Assembly: GCA_046296295.1 (NCBI GenBank)
Contig: JBKBLG010000005.1
Coordinates: 93,904-157,903, forward strand
Direction of reading: 5' to 3'
From: UBA10646 sp046296295
GTDB taxonomy: Bacteria; Bacteroidota; Bacteroidia; Chitinophagales; Chitinophagaceae
DNA length: 64,000 nt
How positions within the stretch are numbered: the stretch's first letter is position 1; the number at the start of each line of letters is the position of its first letter. Positions 42,640-50,920 of this stretch are shown here, piece after piece. The notes beneath the pieces are model-generated. The model was not told where the DNA came from. It ran no database searches and saw only the letters and a list, made by a program, of their open reading frames with translations. Made by a program: the position numbers and the translations under genes.

Positions 42640-43257
42640 ATGGCTCTAATGTTGCACATACACCCCGATAACCCCAATCCGAGAAATGTAAAAACAGTAG
42701 TGGAATGTCTTCGTGATGGCGGTGTTATTATTTATCCTACAGACACTATTTATGGTCTTGGTTGCGACATCAAACAACCTAAAGCCATTGAACGTATTGC
42801 TCGAATAAAAAATATTGATGTAACAAAAGCTAACTTAAGTTTTGTTTGTTACGATTTAAGTGAACTTAGTAATTACACAAAAGGCATTGCTACGCCACTG
42901 TATAGAATGTTAAAAAGTCACCTCCCCGGTCCATATACTTTCATATTACCCGCAAGTAAAGAAGTGCCAAAATTATTGCAAAGCAAGAAGAGCACTATTG
43001 GCTTGCGTGTGCCCGATAATCTCATAGCCCGTACTATTGTTCGAGATTTGGCAAGCCCTATTCTCTCAGCATCGTTACCCGGCGATATGGTAGAAGAATA
43101 CACCGATCCAGAATTAATGCTAAGTAATTTCAATCATTTGGTTGATATAGTAGTTGATGGAGGTTTCGGTGGTATGATACCGAGTACTATTGTAGATTGT
43201 ACACAAGAACCTTGGCAGCTTATTCGTAAGGGCAAAGGCGAATGGGAAGAAGCATAG
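42640..43257 (+). CDS. Sua5/YciO/YrdC-family protein (threonylcarbamoyl-AMP synthase type)
   Basis: A 205-residue YrdC-fold protein. GGVIIYPTDTIYGLGCDI, RIARIKN, LPGPYTFILPAS and IGLRVPDN match the L-threonylcarbamoyl-AMP synthase core, which makes the intermediate for t6A37 in tRNA; the YciO subgroup, of unsettled function, is the main alternative. The -7 box TACTTTTG (42628-42635) lies 4 bases before the ATG, so the message is nearly leaderless. It is convergent with rnhB. Confidence 0.88.
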   Translation: MALMLHIHPDNPNPRNVKTVVECLRDGGVIIYPTDTIYGLGCDIKQPKAIERIARIKNIDVTKANLSFVCYDLSELSNYTKGIATPLYRMLKSHLPGPYTFILPASKEVPKLLQSKKSTIGLRVPDNLIARTIVRDLASPILSASLPGDMVEEYTDPELMLSNFNHLVDIVVDGGFGGMIPSTIVDCTQEPWQLIRKGKGEWEEA

Positions 43258-43267
43258 CTACTTCAGG

Positions 43268-43867
43268 CTACATTAAACTCAGTTGTTGAGGAAGTATATT
43301 AAAACTCTTTCTGTGTTCGGGGCATAGGCCATATTGTTCTATAGCTTTTCTGTGTTGTAAGGTGCCGTAGCCTTTATGTTTTTCAAAACCATATTGTGGG
43401 TATTGCTTTGCAAGTGCTATCATGTAATCATCTCTATATGTTTTTGCTAAAATACTTGCAGCGGCTATACTTGCGTAAATGCTATCGCCTTTAACAACAC
43501 AAGTATGTGGTATGTTGTTGTAGGTAATAAACTTGTTGCCATCAACGAGTAAATGCGTGGGCATTTGCCGTAAGGCGTCTATCGCTAGATGCATAGCTTT
43601 GAAGCTAGCCTTTAGAATATTAATTTGATCTATGGTAGCGGCATTTACCTGTGCAACACTATATGCAATGGCAGCAGCTTCAATGATGGGGCGTAACGCG
43701 TATCGGTGTTTTTCAGAAAGTTGCTTACTGTCGTTTAATAACGGATGCTCAAAATTTTTAGGTAGTATAACAGCCGCTGCAAATACAGGCCCAGCATAAC
43801 AACCTCGTCCTGCTTCGTCTATGCCAGCTTCAAATATGTTTGCTATATTATGATACGCTTGTAACAT
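43268..43867 (-). CDS. rnhB: Ribonuclease HII
   Basis: A 199-residue enzyme that cuts RNA at ribonucleotides embedded in DNA. Catalytic acids are in EAGIDEAGRGCYAGPV (Asp, Glu) and later in HLLVDGNKF and KGDSIYASIAAASILAKTYRD; GYGTLQHRKAIEQYGLCPEHRKSF is the C-terminal signature. A copy of the iterated word (43562-43576) encodes ALRQM here. It starts directly downstream of the remains of a DUF3667 gene on the same strand. Confidence 0.95.
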   Translation of the reverse strand: MLQAYHNIANIFEAGIDEAGRGCYAGPVFAAAVILPKNFEHPLLNDSKQLSEKHRYALRPIIEAAAIAYSVAQVNAATIDQINILKASFKAMHLAIDALRQMPTHLLVDGNKFITYNNIPHTCVVKGDSIYASIAAASILAKTYRDDYMIALAKQYPQYGFEKHKGYGTLQHRKAIEQYGLCPEHRKSFNILPQQLSLM

Positions 43868-43900
43868 GCTTATACAAAAGGGTTATTAACCTAACCCATT

Positions 43901-44714
43901 TTAATGGGATAATGAGCACAATAAAAAACAGATTAGCAATACAATAATATCGAGTATTACTAATAAACCTACAATGCAGTTGGCAGTTCCCAAGGCAAAA
44001 CCCGCTAAAAAACTACATTTCTTGAATTGTTGTGTTGTAATACCAAAGCATAAGCACTGTACCGCTATGGTGATGCTGCTATATGCCAATAACCATTACT
44101 GCGGTATAAAAAACATGAGTGGGCATATAATAAGTGTAAGTAGTGTATAATGCTGGTTATATGCCATCATACATATTAAATTTCTTTCAGCAAAGTTGGA
44201 CTTACGTTTTTTGCAACCAGCCTTTTGCAATGGTGAAAAGTGGTTGTGAACGTAGGTTAAAAATGGCCTGATATTTTGCCGTAAGGAGTTTCATAAACTC
44301 CATGTATTTTTTATTGAATGCAGCAGCTTTAGATTCTATGCTGCTGCTTGCACTAGTACTAATAGCATAAATTTTATCGTCTAAATGTGTTACTGTTAAA
44401 ATAAATACTGTAACAGTAGTGAGTAGTATAAAAAATTGTATAGGGTTAAAATATCGTTTTCGCTTGCCTTCTAGGTAAGCATAAGCTACTGCACCGGGCT
44501 GTAATAGTGCCTGCTTGGCAAAACCAAAAATACTTTTATCGGCATGGGTGAATACATGCACAATGTCGTGCCAAACTTCGTGTGTGGTAAGGCGGTCGTG
44601 TACGTTTTTTTGTCCGCAGTTATTACAGAAATGTCCATGGTATTGGTTGCCACAGTTTTTGCAAATAATGGTGTGCACAAGTATAAGTTTATGAAAGTGT
44701 AAAGATGTAGGCAA
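43901..44714 (-). pseudogene. DUF3667 membrane protein, broken by a frameshift and a stop
   Basis: The 5' part (44714-44202) encodes a zinc-ribbon (CKNCGNQYHGHFCNNCGQ) and the DUF3667 core (HEVWHDIVHVFTHADKSIFGFAKQALLQPGAVAYAYLEGKRKRYFNPIQFF), then stops at QKT. Removing one A from the run of six at 44207-44212 continues the frame into RKSNFAERNLICMMAYNQHYTLLTLIICPLMFFIPQ, a TAA (44098-44096), then WLLAYSSITIAVQ and two more hydrophobic helices to 43901. The tail matches what the family has after the core. The gene is thus inactive, or the frameshift is a sequencing error; the in-frame stop argues against that. Confidence 0.75.
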
Positions 44715-44715
44715 C

Positions 44716-44723
44716 TACCTTTG
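44716..44723 (+). promoter_or_regulatory. -7 box upstream of ctaA
   Basis: TACCTTTG fits TAnnTTTG, 52 bases before the ctaA ATG. It lies just outside the 5' end of the divergent DUF3667 pseudogene. Confidence 0.4.
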
Positions 44724-44775
44724 CGTTGCAATGTTAATAGCCTACAGCTAATAGCAGTTAATTCTTTATAAAAAT

Positions 44776-45693
44776 ATGCAAGCTTACATACGTTACACCA
44801 AGTTTATTTTGGTTTTTGTGTTTATTGTTATTGCGGCCGGCGGTATTGTGCGTACAACACAAAGTGGTATGGGGTGCCCCGATTGGCCTCGCTGTTTTGG
44901 CATGTGGATACCTCCAACTGAAGCCAGCCAGTTACCTGCCGATTTTGAAAAGTACCTGAGCAAGCAAGACATTGATCATACATTTAATGTGTATCATACT
45001 TGGATAGAGTACATCAATCGCCTGCTCGGTGCTTTTCTAGGCTTATTCATTTTTATTCATGTTGCTTGGAGTTATCGTAAATTTTTTAATTCACATCGAA
45101 GTATATTTTGGTGGAGCTTTGGTTTGCTATTGCTTACAGGTTTTCAAGGTTGGTTAGGTAAGCGTGTGGTAGATGCTAACTTGGCCGTAGTAAAAATTAC
45201 TACCCATATGTTGGTAGCACTACTAATTGCTGCCATACCAATTATTATTTTACGATTGTTAAGTAGCCATAAACCTGTTATACAAAAGCAATTAGTGGTG
45301 CTAGTTAATATTGTTTTGGTGCTCATTACACTACAAATTGTAGTAGGCACCGAGGTTCGTGAGCAAATAGATGTTATCAGTAAAAACTTGAACTATGAGC
45401 AACGAACACTTTGGATTCAAGGCCTCGATAGTTGGTTCAAAGTACACCAACTCATGAGTTGGTTAGTTGCTGGCAGTAGTGTGTATTTGTTTTGGAAGGC
45501 ACTATCGTTTCAGCAATTACATAGTGTTGCATATTGGTTATTGTTTGCAATTGTTGGCACCATGCTCATGGGCTTATTAATGGCCTACGTTCAAATGCCA
45601 GCATTTGCACAACCATCGCATTTGGTATTAAGCAGCATTTTATGTATGGCATTGGTAGCCTATCGCTTACATATAGGTAGGTCGGGTGTATAA
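44776..45693 (+). CDS. ctaA: Heme A synthase (COX15/CtaA family)
   Basis: A 305-residue membrane protein that oxidises the C8 methyl of heme O to give heme A for cytochrome aa3 oxidases. The first helix LVFVFIVIAAGGIVRTTQSGMGCPDWPRCFG contains the family opening with the two Cys in the first loop. Paired His residues for heme occur in YHTWIEYINRLLGAF, HMLVALLIAAIPI, VHQLMSWLVAGSSVY and the final helices. Eight helices are expected. No ctaB or oxidase gene is close. It ends just before a double copy of the iterated word. Confidence 0.9.
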   Translation: MQAYIRYTKFILVFVFIVIAAGGIVRTTQSGMGCPDWPRCFGMWIPPTEASQLPADFEKYLSKQDIDHTFNVYHTWIEYINRLLGAFLGLFIFIHVAWSYRKFFNSHRSIFWWSFGLLLLTGFQGWLGKRVVDANLAVVKITTHMLVALLIAAIPIIILRLLSSHKPVIQKQLVVLVNIVLVLITLQIVVGTEVREQIDVISKNLNYEQRTLWIQGLDSWFKVHQLMSWLVAGSSVYLFWKALSFQQLHSVAYWLLFAIVGTMLMGLLMAYVQMPAFAQPSHLVLSSILCMALVAYRLHIGRSGV

Positions 45694-45697
45694 ACTA

Positions 45698-45731
45698 GCC
45701 TTACGGCAAATGTTTTTTCCTTACGGTAAAT
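45698..45731 (+). repeat. Tandem pair of the iterated word between ctaA and an MDR gene
   Basis: GCCTTACGGCAAATG (45698-45712) and, 6 bases on, CCTTACGGTAAAT (45719-45731), in the same direction; one is the C-form, the other the T-form at the variable site. They lie directly after the ctaA stop and 12 bases before the next ATG, so this is the closest the word comes to a start codon. Confidence 0.8.
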
Positions 45732-45742
45732 ATTCTTTAGAT

Positions 45743-46744
45743 ATGAAAGCAATGGTTTGTGTAGATAAGTTGCAACCGCTGGTATTGCAAGAAGTACCAA
45801 CACCTGTTGCTAGCGAAGGAGAAGTAGTAATTGCTTTACAAGCAGCGGCACTCAATCACAGAGATTGGTGGATACAACAAGGCATGTATGCTAACTTGCG
45901 TTACCCAATTATTTTAGGTAGCGATGGCAGTGGCATCGTAAGTGCAATAGGGGAAGGCGTTAGTAACCATTGGGTAGGTCAGTCGGTAATTATTAATCCG
46001 GGTATGCACTGGGGTAATAACCCTAATTTTCATAGTCGCGATTTTAGCATACTTGGGCTGCCTAACAATGGTTGTTTTGCAACGCATGTTAAAGTGCCGG
46101 CTGCATACATACATCCCAAACCAGCATATTTATCTTGGGAAGAAGCCGCGGCCATACCATTAGCGGGGCTAACTGGCTACAGAGCATTATTCACGAAAGG
46201 ACAATTACAGCCTGGCGATAATGTTTTAATAACGGGTATCGGCGGTGGCGTTGCATTGCTAATGTTGCAAATGGCTGTAGCCATAGGTGCCAATGTTTAT
46301 GTAACCAGTGGTAGTGATCATAAAATTGCACGTGCAATGCAATTGGGTGCCAAACTTGGCGTGAATTATAAAACTAGTGGTTGGCATAAATTATTTCAAG
46401 CAGCAGTAGAAGGTTTCGATGTTATTGTAGATAGTGCTGCTGGCGATGGTTTCAAACATTTTATTGATTTAGCTAAGCCAGGTGCACGTATTGTATTCTT
46501 TGGTGGTACACAAGGAGCTATTACGAACATTAATCCGCAAAAAACATATTGGAAGCAGTTACAAATTTTAGGAACTACGATGGGTACACCGGCAGAGTTT
46601 CAAGCAATGATCAAGCTTTTTGAAACACATCAAATTAAACCAGTAATAGATGTTGTATTACCATTGAAAGATGCAGAATTTGCTATTAGAAAAATGGACG
46701 ATAACAGTCAGTTCGGAAAAATTGTATTGAAAATAGAAGGGTAA
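45743..46744 (+). CDS. Zinc-binding-type/quinone-oxidoreductase MDR family dehydrogenase
   Basis: From ATG 45743 the protein has 333 residues. LNHRDWWIQQGMYANLRYPIILGSDGSGIV, SIGEGVSNHWVGQSVI and AAAIPLAGLTGYRALF fit the medium-chain dehydrogenase N-terminal and hinge parts, and VLITGIGGGVALLMLQMAVAIGANVYVTSGSDHKI is the NADPH-binding Rossmann stretch. The catalytic Zn ligands are not conserved, so it is more a quinone-oxidoreductase-like member. The substrate is unknown. The frame extends 19 codons upstream through the word pair, which I take as non-coding. Confidence 0.85.
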   Translation: MKAMVCVDKLQPLVLQEVPTPVASEGEVVIALQAAALNHRDWWIQQGMYANLRYPIILGSDGSGIVSAIGEGVSNHWVGQSVIINPGMHWGNNPNFHSRDFSILGLPNNGCFATHVKVPAAYIHPKPAYLSWEEAAAIPLAGLTGYRALFTKGQLQPGDNVLITGIGGGVALLMLQMAVAIGANVYVTSGSDHKIARAMQLGAKLGVNYKTSGWHKLFQAAVEGFDVIVDSAAGDGFKHFIDLAKPGARIVFFGGTQGAITNINPQKTYWKQLQILGTTMGTPAEFQAMIKLFETHQIKPVIDVVLPLKDAEFAIRKMDDNSQFGKIVLKIEG

Positions 46745-47060
46745 ATTAGTACCTGCTCTAAAAGGAGAGAGCCGGCAAGAATGCCAGCCCTCTTACTTAC
46801 TAACCCATTAAATTCTGGCACTAAATTACAAACAACCGCTGTATATCCAAATAAATTTTCTCACACTGGCGTAAGTCGCGAAGGGTTGAAACACAATGTT
46901 AAAGTAGAATAAATGCAGCCATTTTGGCTTATTTTAGTTCAAAATATTAGTTTTTCTGCCGTTGTGGCTGCGTTTTTCATTTGCCGTAAGGCTACGTGAA
47001 ACACGAATTAATTGGCAGTAAATTTGTAACAATAACTATTTAGAAGTTAATTCTACAATT
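46745..47060. other. Intergenic region with one word copy and a weak hairpin
   Basis: A 316-base gap. GAGAGCCGGCAAGAATGCCAGCCCTC (around 46765-46790) forms a mismatched stem that could be a weak terminator. The iterated word CATTTGCCGTAAGGC lies at 46978-46992. The rest is AT-rich leader; no ORF or RNA gene was seen. Confidence 0.5.
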
Positions 47061-47753
47061 ATGACAATGTCTGTAATGTTTGTATCGCTATTGTTTGTAG
47101 TGATTAGTTTTATAGTTTCAGGCGTGCTGAAAAGCAAGTTTAACAACTATAGTCAAGTGCCTTTAAGCAGTGGCCTTACGGGAAAAGAAGTAGCGGAGAA
47201 AATGCTGCGTGAAAATGGTATTTATGATGTAAAAGTGATTTCAGTAGATGGTTTTTTAAGCGACCACTATAACCCCGCAGATAAAACCGTGAATTTGAGC
47301 CCCGATGTATATCATGGCAATAGTATTGCCGCCGCGGCGGTGGCAGCTCATGAATGTGGCCACGCTGTACAACATGCAACTGCGTATGCTTGGTTGCAAA
47401 TGCGTAGTAAGCTTGTACCTGCAGTACAGTTTAGCAGCAATATAGTAGGGTGGGTATTAATGGGCGGTGTGTTAATGATTAACACTTTTCCATCATTATT
47501 ATTGATTGGTATTGGTTTATTTGCGGTTACCACTATTTTTTCGGTGATTACTTTACCGGTTGAGTTTGATGCAAGCCGCCGTGCTTTAGCGTGGTTAAAT
47601 GATACAAATATTACCCGCCGTGGCGATGAGTATAATGGCGCAAAAGACGCTTTAAAATGGGCTGCTATGACGTATGTAGTTGCCGCTTTAGCTTCTATTG
47701 CTACATTAGTACAATATGTGCTTATTTTCTTGGGAAGCCGCGACAGAGAATAG
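47061..47753 (+). CDS. Neutral zinc metallopeptidase (YugP-like)
   Basis: A 230-residue integral membrane protease. The first helix VMFVSLLFVVISFIVSGVL is followed by SSGLTGKEVAEKMLRENGI, SDHYNPADKTVNLSPDVY and the metal motif AAHECGHAVQHA (HExxH). Two further helices, TTIFSVITLPVEFDASRRALAWL and the last one, close the protein. It matches the Zn_peptidase_2 family (B. subtilis YugP). Its substrates are unknown. It is a single-gene unit with a terminator 32 bases after the stop. Confidence 0.9.
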   Translation: MTMSVMFVSLLFVVISFIVSGVLKSKFNNYSQVPLSSGLTGKEVAEKMLRENGIYDVKVISVDGFLSDHYNPADKTVNLSPDVYHGNSIAAAAVAAHECGHAVQHATAYAWLQMRSKLVPAVQFSSNIVGWVLMGGVLMINTFPSLLLIGIGLFAVTTIFSVITLPVEFDASRRALAWLNDTNITRRGDEYNGAKDALKWAAMTYVVAALASIATLVQYVLIFLGSRDRE

Positions 47754-47785
47754 TGAACTTGCTTTTCAATGTTTTTTTAATGTGG

Positions 47786-47815
47786 AGCCGTGCAGCTTAT
47801 TGCACGGCTTTTTTG
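47786..47815 (+). terminator. Intrinsic terminator after the metallopeptidase
   Basis: Stem AGCCGTGCA / TGCACGGCT (9 bp) around GCTTAT, followed by six Ts (47810-47815). Confidence 0.9.
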
Positions 47816-47841
47816 TCCTTGTTTGGAAAATTTTAACAAAA

Positions 47842-47873
47842 TTTGTCAAGTTTTAACAAAAGCTTTATATTTG
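47842..47873 (+). promoter_or_regulatory. Promoter of susC-susD pair
   Basis: TTTG (47842-47845), 20 bases, TATATTTG (47866-47873): a full match to the Bacteroidota sigma-ABfr consensus. It lies 55 bases before the susC ATG. The leader contains TTGACTTTTTTG. Confidence 0.72.
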
Positions 47874-47928
47874 AGGCTGTAACATAACAAATTTGACTTT
47901 TTTGTATTCGATCACAAAAAAACCAAGC

Positions 47929-50901
47929 ATGAGAAAACTGTTCTTACTGCTCTTGAGCATTACAACCATATGTAATGTATGGGCTCAGAGCAAAGAGGTA
48001 TCTGGTAAGGTTACCGATGCCAGTAGCGGCGCACCATTAGAAGGTGTTGCTGTAACACCTAAAGGTAGCAAAACGGGCGGTGCCCTCACTTTGAGTGATG
48101 GTAGTTTTAAGCTAAGTGTACCGGCTGGAACAAAAGTCCTCACTTTCACTTACATTGGTTATGCAAGCATTGATTTGCCGGTTGGTAGCGCACCTATGAC
48201 AGTTAAACTTACTGCCGATGACAAAAGTTTAAGTGAAGTAGTAGTGGTAGGTTACGGTACTAAAATTAAAAAAGAAGTAACAAGTTCTGTAGCTCGTGTA
48301 ACAAGTAAAGAATTCGCGAACCTTCCCTTGCCTTCATTTGAACAAGCATTGCAAGGCCGTGCTGCTGGTGTATTTATTAACTCTGGTAGTGGTAAGTTAG
48401 GACAAGGTTTGAACATTCGTGTTCGTGGTATTAGCTCTATTAGTGCTAACCAACAACCTTTCGTTGTAATTGATGGTGTGCCTGTTGTTAGCCAAGCACT
48501 TGGTAGCGCAACAGAACCTGACAATCCGCTTGCATCTATCAACCCCGATGATATAGAAAGCATCGAAGTGTTGAAAGATGCTGCTGCTGCTGCCATTTAT
48601 GGTAGCCGTGCAAGTAATGGCGTATTATTAGTGACCACTAAAAGTGGTAAGCAGGGTAAAACAAAAGTGAGTGCAGGTGTTTTTGGTGGCTGGAGCGATC
48701 CTACGCGTAAGGCCCAATTCTTAAATGCTGCACAGTATCGTGAATTATTTGGTGCTGCAGCTGATAACGTAGGCTTAGATGCAGAAAGTGAATTTATAGA
48801 TAATACCGGTACAAATGATTGGGCTAGCAATAATGATGTTAACTGGGCTGATCAAGCATTTCAAAAAGGTTCTATTCAGCAATACAATGTTTCTGTAACA
48901 GGTGGCGATGCTAAAACACGCTTCTTAGTAAGTGGTAGCTGGAACGATCAGGTAGGTATTATTATCGGTAACCGCTTAACACGTGGTACCGGACGTTTGA
49001 ATGTAGAGCACTCTATTAGTAAGAAAGTAAAAATTGGTGCCAATTTATCGTTGAACCAAACTAATAATTTCCGTGTTCCTAGCGATAACGCATTTAGTAA
49101 TCCTTTGCAATTAAATGCATTACCACCTATTCATCCTTTGATTGATCCTAATACTGGATTAAACAATCAGAATACCCTTTATTATAACAACCTCATTGAA
49201 TTAGAAGGTAACAACCGTAACCTCAACAAAATATATCGCACTATCAGCAGTGCATTTGTTGAGTGGAATGTTGCTCCTGGTTTAACCTTACGTAACCAAG
49301 CTGGTATTGATTTTTACTACTTGCGTGAATCTCGTTTCTTAGGTCGCCGTACATTAGATGGTGCGCCAGAGGGTATTGCAAATGAAGATCAAACAACTAG
49401 TAGCATCTTTACGAACACATTTACTGCCAATTGGAATAAGGCATTTGCTGATAAGCACAATATTGATGTTTTAGCAGGTGTTGAATATCAAAATGGTGTT
49501 GTAACTGGTGCAAGTGTTGAGGGTCGTGCATTTCCAAGTGACCGTTTTACGCGTATTGCAAGTGCAGCCATTATTTCTAATGGATCTTCTACAGAAACAG
49601 GGTACACATTCGTGTCGTACTTTGCTCGTGCCAACTATAAATTTTTAAACCGCTATTTATTAGGTGCTAGCTTCCGTGTAGATGGTAGTTCTCGTTTCGG
49701 TAAAGAAAACCGATATGGTGCTTTTCCTGCATTAAGTGCCGGTTGGATTTTAAGTGAAGAAAATTTCCTTAAGAGTAGCAAGTGGTTAAGCTTCTTGAAA
49801 GTTCGTACTAGCTATGGCCGTACTGGTAATGCCGAGATCGGTAATTTCAGCTCAAGAACACTTTACGGAGCGAATGCTTATGCCGACTTAGCAGGTATTG
49901 TTACTAGCTCTATTGGTGACACTAAGCTTAGCTGGGAAAGTACAGATCAGTTCGATTTAGGTATTGATTTTGGTTTCTTGAATAACAGAATTTCTGGTGA
50001 AATCGACTTCTTTACAAAGAAAACAAAAGATTTATTACTGAATAGCCCACTTCCTGCTACCAACGGTTTCACAAGTATTACCAAGAATATTGGCGATATG
50101 AAGAATACCGGATGGGAATTTGTTTTAAATGCCACAATCATTCAAAACAAAAACTTCCGTTGGACTAGCTCATTCAATATTTCTACGTACAAAAATGAAA
50201 TTACTCGCCTTGTTGCTCCTGTGCCTCCGGGTCAACGTACGCTTGGTCGTTTAGCAGTTGGGGCACCTTATGGTCAATTCTTTGGTCGTAAGTATATGGG
50301 TGTAGATCCTGCTAATGGCGATGCATTGTACTTAGGCGCAGGTGGCGTGGTTACTAACAACTATGGTGCTGCTATTGATACAGTATTAGGTAACCCTAAC
50401 CCTGATTTTTATGGTGGTTGGAACAACCGTTTTAGCTACAAGAATTTTGATTTAGATATCCAGTGCCAGTTTGTAAGTGGTGGCGATGTGTATAATGTTG
50501 CAGGTTTCTTCCAAAGTGTAAATGGTGACTACTTCGATAACCAAACGGTAGACCAAATGAACTACTGGAAAAAGCCAGGAGACGTTACTGACATTCCCCA
50601 GCCTCGTTTATACGAAGGTAACGGTGCCGGCAAAAGCAGCCGCTGGATTCAAGATGGTAGTTATTTCCGTGTAAAGAGTGTTAACCTTGGTTACAACTTA
50701 CCTCGTAAGTTACTACAGAACATTAAGTTTGAAAGCGTACGTGTATATGTAGCAGCACAAAACTTATTAACCTTTACTAAGTACAAGGGTTACGATCCTG
50801 AAGTGAACACTACATATGTTGGTAACATTAACTTAGGCCACGATTTCTACACACCACCACAAGCCCGTACAATCACAATCGGTGTTAACGTGGGTTTGTA
50901 A
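47929..50901 (+). CDS. SusC/RagA-type TonB-linked outer membrane protein
   Basis: From ATG 47929 the protein has 990 residues with a signal peptide (LFLLLLSITTICNVWAQ). A carboxypeptidase-regulatory domain (VSGKVTDASSGAPLEGVAVTPKGS) leads into the TonB box and plug (VVVVGYGTKIKKEVTSSVARV, ALQGRAAGVFINSGSGKLGQGLNIRVRG, DPDDIESIEVLKDAAAAAIYGSRASNGV), followed by the barrel, ending PPQARTITIGVNVGL. It imports polymer fragments or peptides with SusD. There is no adjacent glycoside hydrolase, protease or ECF sigma gene, so the substrate cannot be guessed. Confidence 0.95.
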   Translation: MRKLFLLLLSITTICNVWAQSKEVSGKVTDASSGAPLEGVAVTPKGSKTGGALTLSDGSFKLSVPAGTKVLTFTYIGYASIDLPVGSAPMTVKLTADDKSLSEVVVVGYGTKIKKEVTSSVARVTSKEFANLPLPSFEQALQGRAAGVFINSGSGKLGQGLNIRVRGISSISANQQPFVVIDGVPVVSQALGSATEPDNPLASINPDDIESIEVLKDAAAAAIYGSRASNGVLLVTTKSGKQGKTKVSAGVFGGWSDPTRKAQFLNAAQYRELFGAAADNVGLDAESEFIDNTGTNDWASNNDVNWADQAFQKGSIQQYNVSVTGGDAKTRFLVSGSWNDQVGIIIGNRLTRGTGRLNVEHSISKKVKIGANLSLNQTNNFRVPSDNAFSNPLQLNALPPIHPLIDPNTGLNNQNTLYYNNLIELEGNNRNLNKIYRTISSAFVEWNVAPGLTLRNQAGIDFYYLRESRFLGRRTLDGAPEGIANEDQTTSSIFTNTFTANWNKAFADKHNIDVLAGVEYQNGVVTGASVEGRAFPSDRFTRIASAAIISNGSSTETGYTFVSYFARANYKFLNRYLLGASFRVDGSSRFGKENRYGAFPALSAGWILSEENFLKSSKWLSFLKVRTSYGRTGNAEIGNFSSRTLYGANAYADLAGIVTSSIGDTKLSWESTDQFDLGIDFGFLNNRISGEIDFFTKKTKDLLLNSPLPATNGFTSITKNIGDMKNTGWEFVLNATIIQNKNFRWTSSFNISTYKNEITRLVAPVPPGQRTLGRLAVGAPYGQFFGRKYMGVDPANGDALYLGAGGVVTNNYGAAIDTVLGNPNPDFYGGWNNRFSYKNFDLDIQCQFVSGGDVYNVAGFFQSVNGDYFDNQTVDQMNYWKKPGDVTDIPQPRLYEGNGAGKSSRWIQDGSYFRVKSVNLGYNLPRKLLQNIKFESVRVYVAAQNLLTFTKYKGYDPEVNTTYVGNINLGHDFYTPPQARTITIGVNVGL

Positions 50902-50920
50902 TCTAAAACTTGAAGTAACT

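Noticed and set aside
45686..45742. Upstream extension of the MDR gene overlapping ctaA
   Set aside because: The extension is the word pair read as protein (FFPYGKY) and adds residues with no family match; ATG 45743 starts the usual N-terminus.
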